Assembly (NCBI RefSeq): GCF_014217805.1
Contig: NZ_CP055156.1
Coordinates: 62,001-126,000, forward strand
Direction of reading: 5' to 3'
Source of the DNA: Adhaeribacter swui
GTDB taxonomy: Bacteria; Bacteroidota; Bacteroidia; Cytophagales; Hymenobacteraceae
DNA: 64,000 nt
The first letter of the stretch is position 1. Each line of letters starts with the position of its first letter. The notes under the pieces were generated by a model that worked only from the letters and a program-made list of their open reading frames with translations, did no database searches and was not told where the DNA came from. Positions 1-9,801 of the stretch are shown here, piece by piece. A program made the position numbers and the translations under genes.

Positions 1-1903
1 CTAGTTCCAGGTAAATCCAACGGTTGTTGTTCTGGCCGGGGTTCAGAAAAAAAGAATTCTGGTAAGCATCGCCGATGTAAGCGCCGCCCATATCTACGTA
101 AATATCCTGGTCGCCATCGTTATCCATATCGGCAAAAGATACGCCGTGCCCTTTTTGCAAATGCCCCACCCGAGCGGCGGTAGTTACATCGGCAAATTTT
201 TGGCCGCCCAAATTTTTAAACATTTTGTTCGGCACCAACGACTCGTAATCGGGATTACCCGTAGCCAGGTACATATCTAAAAAGCCATCGTTATCGATAT
301 CGCCAAAGTTAGACCCCATGGCAAAAGCAACTCTATTTAAACCTACTTGCTCCGAAATATTAGTAAAAGTACCATTGCGGTTATTTTTATAGAGGTACAC
401 CATGCCAGCATTTTTAATTGGTTTTTTCAGGGCTTCGGCGGCGGCGTAATGAGATAGGGCTGATTCAAAATTATAATCGCACACCAAAATATCTAACCAA
501 CCGTCGTTATCAAAATCCCAGAACCAGGTCGGGAAGGTGTGCCCTTTATCTTTATCCAGGTTAGCCGAAGCAGTTACATTTTTAAAAATGGGCGTTTTTC
601 CTTTGGTAAGTGTATTTTTAAATAAATACCGGTCACCGTTCATGGTAGATATAAAAATATCCTGGCGTCCGTCGTTGTCGTAATCCCCGGAAGTTACCCC
701 TTTCACAAAGGCCACCAGATCTAAATTAGCTTCTTTGGTTATATTGGTAAAAGTGCCATCCTGATTATTCAGGTACATTTCGCAAGGATTAATGAATTTG
801 CTGTTGCCGGGCCGGGATTCGTTGCCTATAAAAACATCGAGCCAACCATCATTGTTGAAATCGTTCCAGGTAGCGGTTTGGGTCGGGTAAAAAGAAAGTA
901 AACCACTGATGGTAGTGACATCGGTAAAGGTACCGTCGCCGTTATTTTTAATTAATGAGTTAGGTTGTCGGCCAAATTGGTCTTCTACCCAGCCGCCGCG
1001 GGTAACAAAAATATCTTTATACCCATCGTTATTATAGTCGGTTTGCATCATATTTAGCCCCCCTACTAAGGATTTTAAACCTGATCTTTCCGAAAGATCG
1101 GAGAACGTACCATCGCCATTATTTTTAAAATAATGCATTTCGTCGGCTAGTCCCCAGCCCGAAGTAACCAGGTCTATATAGCCATCATTATCAAAATCTT
1201 CGGCAATGCTGCCGCCGGCCATATTGTTTATGTCTAATTTTAAATTTTTAGCAATATCCCGAAATGGTTTTACTAAAGTAGAAGTATCTACATCTAAGTC
1301 CGGTAAATAATACGACACGTTTTTAACCTGCTGGTACTCTCCCAAAGTCATGTAAGACAGATTAAGCAACCACCGGTAAGTTAAGTTAGCAGGATAAGCG
1401 GCCACTAATTGCCGGTACAATTCAATTGCTTTTTGCGAGCCCACTTGCTGCGTATGGATGCCCGTGCCCCGGATAGGAAAAATACAAGTTTCGGAAGAAT
1501 GGTGCATTACACAGTTGCTTCTTTCGCCGAGCCGCAGGTAAGCTAAGGCTAATTTAGGCCCAAGAATGCTAAAAGCTTTATTTCCCAACCCCATTGCTTC
1601 TAATTTTTGTTGCGCATCGTGTAGTAAATCAACGGCTTCTTGTTCTTTGCCCAGCATTAACAAAGCATGTGCCCGGGCAGCACTTAACATAACTTTATCC
1701 TGGGCCGAATTAGCTTGCTGGTATAAAGAATCGTAATACGCCAGAATGGCCTCTGAAGCAAATTTATTCTGATGATGATTGTATTGCTTCGCAGTTTTTT
1801 GCAGTATAAGAAGCATTTCCTGGTGCGCTGCCCGTTCCTTGTTTTGGCAAGACCAGAGGGAACCTATAAATAATAACAGTAAAAAGAGGAAAATTCTTGG
1901 CAT
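1..1903 (-). CDS. FG-GAP/VCBS repeat lipoprotein, C-terminus cut off by window edge
   Basis: An open frame on the minus strand runs from an ATG at 1903 off the left edge, giving 634 codons without a stop. The N-terminus is a lipoprotein signal (MPRIFLFLLLLFIGSLWSC). About 200 helical residues follow with TPR-like character (alanine/leucine-rich, ATLLMLGKEQEA-type spacing). After that come repeated calcium-loop motifs of the FG-GAP/VCBS type (DFDNDGYIDLV, DYNNDGYKDIF). The last visible residues (NSFFLNPGQNNNRWIYLEL) resemble the start of an ASPIC/UnbV domain, so most of the protein is probably in the window. Family members are exported beta-propeller proteins of unknown substrate. It lies downstream of a SusC/SusD pair on the same strand, separated by a terminator, so it probably has its own promoter. 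Seen: start, signal, repeats. Inferred: surface lipoprotein. Confidence 0.85.
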   Translation of the reverse strand, partial: MPRIFLFLLLLFIGSLWSCQNKERAAHQEMLLILQKTAKQYNHHQNKFASEAILAYYDSLYQQANSAQDKVMLSAARAHALLMLGKEQEAVDLLHDAQQKLEAMGLGNKAFSILGPKLALAYLRLGERSNCVMHHSSETCIFPIRGTGIHTQQVGSQKAIELYRQLVAAYPANLTYRWLLNLSYMTLGEYQQVKNVSYYLPDLDVDTSTLVKPFRDIAKNLKLDINNMAGGSIAEDFDNDGYIDLVTSGWGLADEMHYFKNNGDGTFSDLSERSGLKSLVGGLNMMQTDYNNDGYKDIFVTRGGWVEDQFGRQPNSLIKNNGDGTFTDVTTISGLLSFYPTQTATWNDFNNDGWLDVFIGNESRPGNSKFINPCEMYLNNQDGTFTNITKEANLDLVAFVKGVTSGDYDNDGRQDIFISTMNGDRYLFKNTLTKGKTPIFKNVTASANLDKDKGHTFPTWFWDFDNDGWLDILVCDYNFESALSHYAAAEALKKPIKNAGMVYLYKNNRNGTFTNISEQVGLNRVAFAMGSNFGDIDNDGFLDMYLATGNPDYESLVPNKMFKNLGGQKFADVTTAARVGHLQKGHGVSFADMDNDGDQDIYVDMGGAYIGDAYQNSFFLNPGQNNNRWIYLEL

Positions 1904-2140
1904 GAGTAAAAACACTTATTCCAAAATACTAAATTTCAATATGATATACTAGGGACTTTGATCAAACTACAGCAACGGCAGCCACTATCATGTAAATTAA
2001 ATGAATAGTTAAGATTTAAGTAAAAGATTTAAATGGTAGAGGCCATTGGGAAGGTGTAAAGCTACAGCAAAGTATTATGACAGGTAGGCTTTCTTTAAAT
2101 TCTAAACTACTAAAAAGATAAATTTTAAAAATTGAGAGTA

Positions 2141-2176
2141 GTAAAAAACCCTTAGCAAAGGCCAAGGGTTTTTTAC
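2141..2176 (-). terminator. Intrinsic terminator after SusD
   Basis: A perfect 13-bp stem (GTAAAAAACCCTT at 2141-2153 with its complement at 2164-2176) closes a 10-nt loop just beyond the SusD stop codon. The arms carry A- and T-runs, so it could also work in the other direction. Confidence 0.75.
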
Positions 2177-2196
2177 TTTAAACAACATCAGGAAAA

Positions 2197-3792
2197 TTAA
2201 TAATTAGGGTTTTGAGCTGGTAAGCCGCCAGCAGACAACTGCGGATTACGGTTTACCTCATCCGATGGAATCGGCAATACATAATCCCGGGCCGGATTAA
2301 AGGTAAAAAGCGTGTAAGGCGAAGTTATTACCCCTTTTTTCATCCAGCGCATAATATCGAAGTCGCGGCCTTCTTCACCACCTCTTTCCACGGCACTTTC
2401 GTGCACAATGGCCCGATAAACCTGTTCTTTTGAACCGGTTGGGAATTGGGCATTCGGGTAATCCGGCATCATTACATCGGCCCGGTTACGTAACTGGTTT
2501 AAGTATGCCACTGCGGCGGCCTGCGTACCCACTTCGTTTTCACATTCGGCTAGTAACAGCAATACTTCGGCATACCGGATAACCCGGGTGTTAATACCAC
2601 CCGGATGGAAACCAGGATCTAATAAATTGGTTTCGGTTGGCTGGCTTCTTAGCTTCTGGTAAATAACGGTGTACTTCTCCCAGCTGGCTTTTAAAGTTTT
2701 ACCATGGAAATTAGTAGTCTCCCCGTTTTGCTGGGCATCGGTTAAAGTTTTAGTACCGGCATCGTAAAGATCGCCGGTAAAGTATACCGTGTAATCTAAA
2801 CGCGGGTCTCTTTTGGGCGAACCGGTTTCCGGCACCTCGTACTCATTTATTAAATACTCTGCCGGAATCAGGTTCCGCCAGGCAATCGGGCTGGTTTCCT
2901 GGCTGCGAACCGTAGATTGAGCAGCCGTTTGTCCATTACCTTCCCCATCCCAGTTGTAACCATTATCGCTAGGGCGGGCTACATAATTAATCTCCCAAAT
3001 AGACTCCGAGTTAAACTCATTTTCTTCTCTGAAGTTATCGTTATAAACCGGAGTTAAGCTGTATCTGCCCACTAGCTTTTCCAGTTCTACCTTTGCTTTG
3101 GCATAATCGCCCTGCTGAATATAAGCTTTACCTAACAAAGCGGTAGCCGCATCAGCCGTTGCCCGGCCTTTGCTATCACTGGGTTGGTTAGCCATGGTTT
3201 GGCCAGCGGGCAGCGCCGTTTGGGCATCCATTAAATCTTGTACTACTAGTTTATATACCTCCTCAGGGCTTGATCTGGGAGCAAAAGCATCCACACCCGA
3301 AACTGGAGCAGTATACACCGGAACGCCCCCAAAGAAGTTAACTAATTCGTAGTATGCCCAAGCGCGCAAAAACTTAGCTTCTCCCAAACTTTGCTTTATG
3401 GAAGCGGCATCACCTTCTGCCGTTGCGGCATTAGCAATTACGGTATTAGCCCGATGGATTAACGTGTAAAAGCCATTCCACATTTCTGTTCCTACCCCAT
3501 TACCCGGGGCTACCGTACCTTCAATTACTGCCCGGCGATGCGTTTCCAACTGGCCTCCGCCTGGTTTATGATCGGGACTGCGAAGTGAATGCGCAAAAAA
3601 CCACTCCCGGGAAGCTAAACGGTTAGAGTGGGCCACGGCATAAATACTGTTAACCGCTTCGCGTAATTCGCTGGCATTTTTAAAGTAGGTAGCAGAGGTA
3701 AGATTGTTGGGGTTAACCGTGTTTAAATCATCGTGGCAGTTTGTTAAGAGTAGTACTCCTACAAAACAGGCCGATAAATATATTTTTCTCAT
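2197..3792 (-). CDS. SusD/RagB family nutrient-binding outer-membrane lipoprotein (locus A)
   Basis: This is a 531-residue SusD/RagB homologue, the surface lipoprotein that caps a SusC channel and captures its ligand. The signal peptide ends in a lipobox (LLTNC, lipidated Cys19). The body shows family hallmarks: an early NPNNLTSATYFKNASELREAVNSIY segment, FLRAWAYYELVNFFGGVPVYT with its helical TPR scaffold, RVIRYAEVLLLLAECENE, and a C-terminal block ending in YVLPIPSDEVNRNPQL. The start is the only ATG before the signal peptide. It lies 49 bp downstream of the SusC gene on the same strand, the usual susCD order, and ends before a strong terminator. The regulators are the FecR and divergent ECF sigma genes upstream. 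The ligand is unknown: no glycoside hydrolase or peptidase is adjacent. Confidence 0.95.
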   Translation of the reverse strand: MRKIYLSACFVGVLLLTNCHDDLNTVNPNNLTSATYFKNASELREAVNSIYAVAHSNRLASREWFFAHSLRSPDHKPGGGQLETHRRAVIEGTVAPGNGVGTEMWNGFYTLIHRANTVIANAATAEGDAASIKQSLGEAKFLRAWAYYELVNFFGGVPVYTAPVSGVDAFAPRSSPEEVYKLVVQDLMDAQTALPAGQTMANQPSDSKGRATADAATALLGKAYIQQGDYAKAKVELEKLVGRYSLTPVYNDNFREENEFNSESIWEINYVARPSDNGYNWDGEGNGQTAAQSTVRSQETSPIAWRNLIPAEYLINEYEVPETGSPKRDPRLDYTVYFTGDLYDAGTKTLTDAQQNGETTNFHGKTLKASWEKYTVIYQKLRSQPTETNLLDPGFHPGGINTRVIRYAEVLLLLAECENEVGTQAAAVAYLNQLRNRADVMMPDYPNAQFPTGSKEQVYRAIVHESAVERGGEEGRDFDIMRWMKKGVITSPYTLFTFNPARDYVLPIPSDEVNRNPQLSAGGLPAQNPNY

Positions 3793-3841
3793 TATAATAA
3801 TGTTAAAACCTGGTGATAGTTATTTAATAATTAGGCATTAA

Positions 3842-6800
3842 TTAAAATGACACCTGGATACCTCCCAGGAAAGTTCTGGGTTGCGGGTAAGTACCAAAAT
3901 CAATACCATTGGTTAAAAGTGATCCCCGTGCCTGGCCAACTTCCGGATCTAAACCTGAATATTTAGTAATTGTAAACAGGTTTTGAGAAGTTACATAAAC
4001 TCTGAAGCTGCTTACTTTACCATTGGTAATAGAAGAAAGAGTAGCGGTAGGAATGGTATAACCAAGCGTGATGTTTCTTAATCTGGTGAAAGCTCCGTTT
4101 TCTAAGAACCGGCCGGAAGGACGCGTATTTTGGTTAGGATCGCCGTTCACCATTCTGGGCACATTCGTGTCAGTATGGGTAGGAGTCCAGGCATCTAAAA
4201 CAGCGGTACCGGCACCAAATAAACGTAAACCACCTTCTAAAGCTGCTCTGGTAGCATTATACACTTTATTGCCGGTTACGCCTTGTACAAATAAACTTAA
4301 ATCAAAGTTTTTGTAGTTAGCCGTACCGTTAATACCATAAGTAACTTTAGGTAAATAACTACCTAAGAATTGCCGGTCGTCGCTGTTAACTACGCCATCA
4401 TTGTTTAAGTCTTTAAACCGAATATCACCGGCAGCTGTTTTCTCCGTTTGATAGAAAGCGCCCGCACCTTTCTTAGCTACAGCAGCGGCATTGTCTGCTT
4501 TTACTTCTTCTTCATTTTGGTAAATTTTATCAACTACCCAGCCGTAGAAAGATTGGATTGGCTGACCTTGTTGCGTACGGGTAATAGCATAACCAGCGGC
4601 AAAGTCCTGGTCAGTACCTTCATCCAGGGTAGCGGTAGGAGAACTGAATTTTACTACTTCATTTTTTAAGGTGGTTACGTTTGCGTTAACGCTCCATTTA
4701 AATGCTCCCTCGTTTTGGTTATAGCCTGCCGTAAATTCTAATCCCGAGTTCTTCATTTGGCCCACGTTCGCGTTAACACCACCGCCACCAAATCCGAAGG
4801 AGTTAGGGGTTGGTATACTTAAAATTAAACCATGCTTTTCATCGGTTAATCTTTGGTAATATTCCGCAGAGAATACAATTTTGTTGTTGAGTAAACCAAA
4901 GTCGAAACCATAGTTTTGCATGGTAGTGATTTCCCATTTCAGATCTGGGTTAGCTAAACCATTGGTATATGTACCTAATCCTCTGGTATTACCAAAAGGG
5001 TAAACGGTGGCATTTAAATTAGCATTTACAACGTAGTCGTAGTTACCAATACCATTAAAACCAATTTTACCATAACTGGCTCTTAGTTTTAAATCAGAAA
5101 GTTGCGAAATTCCTTTCATGAAAGGTTCTTCGGAAACCCGCCAGCCAATAGAGGCACCTGGGAAGTTACCCCATTTATTGCCTGGTGCAAAACCCGAAAA
5201 ACCATCGCGCCGGAACGAAGCACTTAATAAATATTTGCCTTTGAATTCATAATTTAAGCGGCCTAAGTAAGAAAGTAAAACATTCTCTCCAATGGTTTGG
5301 CTTAAACCAGGGTTAAGGGGCTGATTTAAGGTAACAACTACTGAGTTAGGTTGGTTACCATTCATATTCTCCTGGATGTTTCTACGGTCGGTGCGCTCTT
5401 GCACCGCAGTAAAGTTGATATAATGGTTATTAAACGTTTTATCAACTGTTAACTGGTTGGTTAAAACAAAAGTACGGCCGGTAGCCCGGTTATTATTAAT
5501 GGTAGAAGCCGGTCGGGAACCAGAAGATAAATCGTTGAAAATTGGCAAATAAATAGCCTGCAGGTTATTATAATAATCAAGCCCCCCGGTAGATCTGAAT
5601 TTTAACCATTTTGTGATATTGGCTTCGGCGAATAAATTACCCAGAATTTTAAAATTGCGGTTTTCGTTCTGATCTAACTCAGCCAACCGGATAGGATTGA
5701 AAGGGTCAGAACCATCGATGGAGTTTTGAGCCGCCCGGAAACCACCTAATAAGGTTGGGTCATGCACCGGTAAATAAGGTAAAGAACGAATAGCATGAAT
5801 AATCCGGGTTCTGTTATCGGCTGGTTCGTATTGTTGCGTAGTATATGAGCCCATTAAGTTCTCGCCTACGGTAAATATGCTATTCAATTTGTGGGTAGAA
5901 TTCATCCGGTAGCTGTAGCGGTCAAAACCGGTACCCACGGTAATTCCTTCTTGCTTAAAGTAACCACCGCTGGTATAAAACTGCGATTTATCTGTGCCGC
6001 CCGAAATGGTGATGTTATTTTGGGAAAGCACCGCAGTCCGGAAAAGCGCATCCTGCCAGTTTGTATTGGTTTGCGCGTAGGTTTGCGTAGCTCCTGGGTA
6101 TATGGGTTGGTTAAAGTTGTCGGGCTGTAAACGGGGCGGAAGCGCTCCATTTAATAGCGTATTGGCATATTGCAGGTACTGCTGGGTATTTAAAGTTTCT
6201 ATCTGGTTCCAGGCAGTTTGAGCGCCATAGTTTGCGTCTACTGTAACTCTGATTTTACCGTCTTTACCACCGTTTTTAGTAGTTATTAGAATAACGCCAT
6301 TTGCCGCTCTGGAACCGTAAACTGCCGTGGCCGCCGCATCTTTTAACACCTCAACTGATTGAATATCTTTGGTATCAATGTTTGCTAAACCACCAGTTGG
6401 CACGCCATCTACTACGTACAGCGGATCGGCCGCAAAGTTTATGGAACCAACCCCTCTCACCCGTACAATGGGGTTAGAACCCGGAGTACCTGTATTTACG
6501 ACGCTAACCCCGGCAGCTCTACCTTGTATGGCTTGCGCTACGCTAGGCACCGGCAACTCCGATATTTGCTTCGCCGAAACCGAACTAATAGCTCCGGTAA
6601 CCGATTCTTTCTTTTGCGTACCGTAACCCACCACCACTACTTCTTCCAGGGCTTTGGTATCTTCGGTGAGGGTAACGTTTACCGGTCCCGGACCGCTTAC
6701 CGGTACTTCTTTGGTAGCATAACCAATAAACGAAAACACCAAAGTACCCGCCTGCTCCGGAATATTCAAAGAAAAAGCACCGTTAGGACCTGTAGTTGCT

Positions 6801-7381
6801 CCGGTTGTGGTACCTTTCAATAATACGGTTACGCCAGGTAAGCCTTCGCCATTGGAGCCGGTGACCGTACCGGTAATTTGCCAATCCGGGGCTTTAGTTG
6901 GTTTATAGGTGGGCAATATAGCCGGACGACTACTTGCCAACCACTCCATAGCCGGGCTGTTTCCCGCGTTTTCGCTAGCCGCAGAAAGCGACCCCAAAGC
7001 GCTACTTACGCGGATTTCGGCGTTTTTTGTTCCTGGCACAATGGCATAGGTGCGCTCGTTTATTTTAGCGTAACGCAAATTAACGCTCGTTAATAGGTTA
7101 TCTAAACCTTTCTCTATGGTACCCGAAGGCAGGGAGCCGGCGCTTACTACTTTACCTTCCAGATTTTGCGTTTCGTACAGAAAGGAAACATTGTACTGCT
7201 GCTGTAGATTTTGTAGCACATCGGTTAATGGAACCTTCTTGGCCGAGGTGTTGGTGATTTGATTTTTGCTGGGCTGATTGTTCGCTAATAACAGATCTTG
7301 CGCGTAAACCTCGGGTAACGAGGCCATACAGGCCAGAATTAAGGCATTGCGGAGCAGCACTTTTTTCTTGTTAGTAATCAT
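3842..7381 (-). CDS. SusC/RagA TonB-linked outer-membrane transporter with STN domain (locus A)
   Basis: This 1179-residue protein is a SusC-type TonB-dependent transporter. After a signal peptide (cleavage probably near VYAQ28) comes a secretin/TonB short N-terminal (STN) domain at about 48-116. A carboxypeptidase-regulatory-like domain follows at about 168-236 (GTVTGSNGEGLPGVTVLLKG). Next is the SusC signature EEVVVVGYGTQKK at 246-258, then the plug and the beta-barrel, which ends in an aromatic C-terminal strand (FLGGIQVSF). The STN domain is the part that signals to a FecR-type anti-sigma factor, and fecR lies 46 bp upstream, so binding of the ligand should report to the ECF sigma factor at 8943. 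The gene is intact, unlike its paralogue at 18333-21988. SusD follows directly. The substrate cannot be read from the sequence. Confidence 0.96.
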   Translation of the reverse strand: MITNKKKVLLRNALILACMASLPEVYAQDLLLANNQPSKNQITNTSAKKVPLTDVLQNLQQQYNVSFLYETQNLEGKVVSAGSLPSGTIEKGLDNLLTSVNLRYAKINERTYAIVPGTKNAEIRVSSALGSLSAASENAGNSPAMEWLASSRPAILPTYKPTKAPDWQITGTVTGSNGEGLPGVTVLLKGTTTGATTGPNGAFSLNIPEQAGTLVFSFIGYATKEVPVSGPGPVNVTLTEDTKALEEVVVVGYGTQKKESVTGAISSVSAKQISELPVPSVAQAIQGRAAGVSVVNTGTPGSNPIVRVRGVGSINFAADPLYVVDGVPTGGLANIDTKDIQSVEVLKDAAATAVYGSRAANGVILITTKNGGKDGKIRVTVDANYGAQTAWNQIETLNTQQYLQYANTLLNGALPPRLQPDNFNQPIYPGATQTYAQTNTNWQDALFRTAVLSQNNITISGGTDKSQFYTSGGYFKQEGITVGTGFDRYSYRMNSTHKLNSIFTVGENLMGSYTTQQYEPADNRTRIIHAIRSLPYLPVHDPTLLGGFRAAQNSIDGSDPFNPIRLAELDQNENRNFKILGNLFAEANITKWLKFRSTGGLDYYNNLQAIYLPIFNDLSSGSRPASTINNNRATGRTFVLTNQLTVDKTFNNHYINFTAVQERTDRRNIQENMNGNQPNSVVVTLNQPLNPGLSQTIGENVLLSYLGRLNYEFKGKYLLSASFRRDGFSGFAPGNKWGNFPGASIGWRVSEEPFMKGISQLSDLKLRASYGKIGFNGIGNYDYVVNANLNATVYPFGNTRGLGTYTNGLANPDLKWEITTMQNYGFDFGLLNNKIVFSAEYYQRLTDEKHGLILSIPTPNSFGFGGGGVNANVGQMKNSGLEFTAGYNQNEGAFKWSVNANVTTLKNEVVKFSSPTATLDEGTDQDFAAGYAITRTQQGQPIQSFYGWVVDKIYQNEEEVKADNAAAVAKKGAGAFYQTEKTAAGDIRFKDLNNDGVVNSDDRQFLGSYLPKVTYGINGTANYKNFDLSLFVQGVTGNKVYNATRAALEGGLRLFGAGTAVLDAWTPTHTDTNVPRMVNGDPNQNTRPSGRFLENGAFTRLRNITLGYTIPTATLSSITNGKVSSFRVYVTSQNLFTITKYSGLDPEVGQARGSLLTNGIDFGTYPQPRTFLGGIQVSF

Positions 7382-7427
7382 TTTTCACGAGCTTAAATTT
7401 TATTTTTAGTTTATCTTCATCAACCGC

Positions 7428-8465
7428 TTACACGGGCGATGTAATGCGTAATGTTCGTTGATCTTTTTTCTCAAATTTTAAATTAAAAGAGGTAGATAAA
7501 GCTACCAGTAAAGTATTTACATCGTCGATATAAATTTCACCGGTAATGGTGCGGGTCAGAATACGTTGGTCGCTTACCTGCACCCGGTAACCGTAATTCT
7601 CTTCCAGCAAAGTCACGATATCGGCCAGAGGGGTGGCCTGAAAAATTAGTTTTTTGTGGGTCCAGGAAGAGTAAACTTCCGGATTTACTTGTCGTTTAGT
7701 AAATTTTTGCGCCGAAGGAATAAGTTCGGCCATTTCGCCGGGTTTCAAGGTTTCGGTTAAATATTCTTCTGTCGGGCCTTGGGCGCACAAATTAACTTTA
7801 CCTGAATTAAGCACCACCCGCGTTTTCTGGCGACGGTTGGTTACGTTAAATGTAGTACCCAGAACCTGCACGTTTAATTCGGGCGTATGCACCACAAATT
7901 GCGCATTGCCTTTGCCGGGCTTTTGCAGCACGCTAAAAAAGGCTTCGCCTTCGAGCCAAACTTCCCTTTTTTTACCTGAATCCCAGTTTAGCGGATAACG
8001 CAAAGTGGTGTTCCCATTTAAAACTACCGTAGACGAATCGGGTAAAATAATGGTAGCGGTTTCGCCGTAATTGGTGCGATAGACTTGCTGCTTTTGTTTA
8101 AACGCAATGTAATAAACCACAAAACTGCCGATACAAAACAAAACCACAGCCGCCCACTTTTGCCAATGCTGCAACCTGGCCGGAGTTGCGGGTGTTGCTC
8201 CCGGCTTAATAGAATTTTCGGAAAATGCCAACCTGTGTTTTAAGCGATGCCAACTAGCCTGCACCTGACTTTCGGGGATAGGCAGGGGTTTTATGGCGAT
8301 GCCGGTTAGCAGCAATGCGGCTTGTTGCGCCAGCACCTTTTTCTCCGGATACGCTTCGAGCCAGGTATTCCATTTTTGTTCCGCTGCAGCATCGGTTTTA
8401 TATACCCAATGCTGAAAGGATGAATCCTGTATAAAGTCTTGAAGAGTATAATCCGGCAAGCTCAT
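7428..8465 (-). CDS. FecR-family anti-sigma factor (locus A)
   Basis: This is a 345-residue FecR-type protein that should sit in the inner membrane and hold or activate the ECF sigma factor according to the state of the STN-bearing transporter. An N-terminal cytoplasmic region (about 1-100) starts with YTLQDFIQDSSFQHWV, nearly the same as its paralogue at 22047. One membrane segment lies at about 104-122. The periplasmic FecR domain carries YGETATIILPDSSTVVLNGNT and VWLEGEAFFSV, and the C-terminal domain (DUF4974-like) carries LLEENYGYRVQV. It is transcribed towards SusC with a 46-bp gap and is divergent from the sigma gene across 477 bp. Divergent rather than operonic sigma/anti-sigma order is seen at both loci in this window. 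Confidence 0.94.
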   Translation of the reverse strand: MSLPDYTLQDFIQDSSFQHWVYKTDAAAEQKWNTWLEAYPEKKVLAQQAALLLTGIAIKPLPIPESQVQASWHRLKHRLAFSENSIKPGATPATPARLQHWQKWAAVVLFCIGSFVVYYIAFKQKQQVYRTNYGETATIILPDSSTVVLNGNTTLRYPLNWDSGKKREVWLEGEAFFSVLQKPGKGNAQFVVHTPELNVQVLGTTFNVTNRRQKTRVVLNSGKVNLCAQGPTEEYLTETLKPGEMAELIPSAQKFTKRQVNPEVYSSWTHKKLIFQATPLADIVTLLEENYGYRVQVSDQRILTRTITGEIYIDDVNTLLVALSTSFNLKFEKKDQRTLRITSPV

Positions 8466-8942
8466 GGGCGAAGTGAAACCAATCTAGGTGCTCTTTTAAA
8501 TGATAGAGCAAAATAGTAGGGGTTTCTACTCAGCAAAAGGTTTTATTTTTAAAAATTTCTACTTTTTAAACCTTTAAAGCTTTAGTATTTAAAAATTATT
8601 AAACAAATCAAACTTTCATTAAAAATAATCACTAACTCCAGCCTTTATTTTATGAAGCCGTTTTACGCCGTTAGCTATTGCCTGATAGCTTGGTTGCAGT
8701 AAAGATATGAGTAGGTAAACCCTAAAAAATCGCCCAAAAAAATAAGTGTATTTTTTACGCTAAATAATTACCAATTCTCAAAAAAAATTATTAGTATTAT
8801 AACTGCCTTTATAAATTTTTTGCTTTCCTGCTGAGCGTTTAAGAAATACCCCCCGGAGGCATAGACCTAGTACTTGTTTATAGCTTAAAGTGTAAGTAAA
8901 TTTTAAATTTTTAAAATATTTAATTTACCGGTGTAATTGTTT
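8466..8942. other. Divergent regulatory gap between fecR and ECF sigma (locus A)
   Basis: This 477-bp AT-rich stretch has no plausible coding frame. It must hold the promoters of the minus-strand fecR-susCD unit and the plus-strand sigma gene. Around 8898-8926 it carries the AT palindrome-type run (AAATTTTAAATTTTTAAAA) that recurs in many gaps of this window. I could not place a specific promoter. Confidence 0.5.
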
Positions 8943-9575
8943 ATGGCGTTAATTTTACCTCTACCTGTCTTACACGACACTTCTTATCAGCAGTTTGATG
9001 AGCTGCCGGAACAGGAGCTTTGGAATACGCTGCGGCAGGGGAACGAGGCGGCCTTAGCTTTTATTCACCGGAGTTATTACAAAAGCCTTTACCGGTATGG
9101 GCTTAAACTAAGTCAGGATGCCGATTTAAGCGAAGATTGTATTCAGGATTTATTTGTGACCCTCTGGACTGCCCGGAGTAATATAAGTGCGGTACAATCA
9201 ATTAAACTGTACTTATTTACCTCTTATCGTCGGTTGATTTTACAACATAAAAAAAACCGGCAAAAAGCGTTAAACCGTTTATTTTATCAGCCAGATGTAG
9301 TTTTTTCTTCGGAAGAAGTAATGATGAAGTCAGAAGCTGATCAGCAAACCACCCAAAATTTTATTATTCTACTAAACAGCTTGCCCAAACGCCAGAAAGA
9401 AGCGCTTTATCTGCGGTACTACGAAGATTTAAGCTTTACGGAAGTGGCGCAATTAATGGATGTAAGTTACCAATCGGTGTTAAACCACATTCAACGGGCT
9501 TTAAACAATATCCGGCAACGTCCGGATTTGGCTATTTTGCTGGGGCGCTCTTCCTTTAAACTAAGTTCTTCTTAA
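8943..9575 (+). CDS. ECF sigma-70 factor (locus A)
   Basis: This is an ECF-type sigma factor of about 210 residues. Region 2 spans ELWNTLRQGNEAALAFIHRSYYKSLYRYGLKL through DCIQDLFVTLWTAR. Region 4 has KRQKEALYLRYYEDLSFTEVAQLMDVSYQSVLNHIQRALNNIR with its helix-turn-helix. I chose the ATG at 8943; a TTG six bases upstream is possible but adds only two residues. It is divergent from fecR (7428-8465) and should direct transcription of the fecR-susCD unit when released. The protein resembles the sigma at 23655 in order and motifs, which supports duplication of the module. No Shine-Dalgarno sequence is present, as expected for this phylum. Confidence 0.94.
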   Translation: MALILPLPVLHDTSYQQFDELPEQELWNTLRQGNEAALAFIHRSYYKSLYRYGLKLSQDADLSEDCIQDLFVTLWTARSNISAVQSIKLYLFTSYRRLILQHKKNRQKALNRLFYQPDVVFSSEEVMMKSEADQQTTQNFIILLNSLPKRQKEALYLRYYEDLSFTEVAQLMDVSYQSVLNHIQRALNNIRQRPDLAILLGRSSFKLSSS

Positions 9576-9801
9576 CAAGGCAGAGTTGCCTCAAAATTTT
9601 TACCGGACCAATGCATTTTTTAAATTTTCTTGTTTTTACGCACTTGTCCTATTCACCGCAAAAATCAAATCTTGTTTATACCACTAAAACTCATTTACAT
9701 AGTTAATTTTTTCTGAATTAGAAGTTACTTGCCCCATCTGCTTTGCCTGTTAACTATTTTATTATATTTAGTCTTTAATCAGGCAATTTGTCCTAACTAT
9801 T

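Noticed and set aside
5902-6823. Open frames on both strands inside the SusC gene of locus A
   Set aside because: Shadows of a clear coding frame; no independent support.
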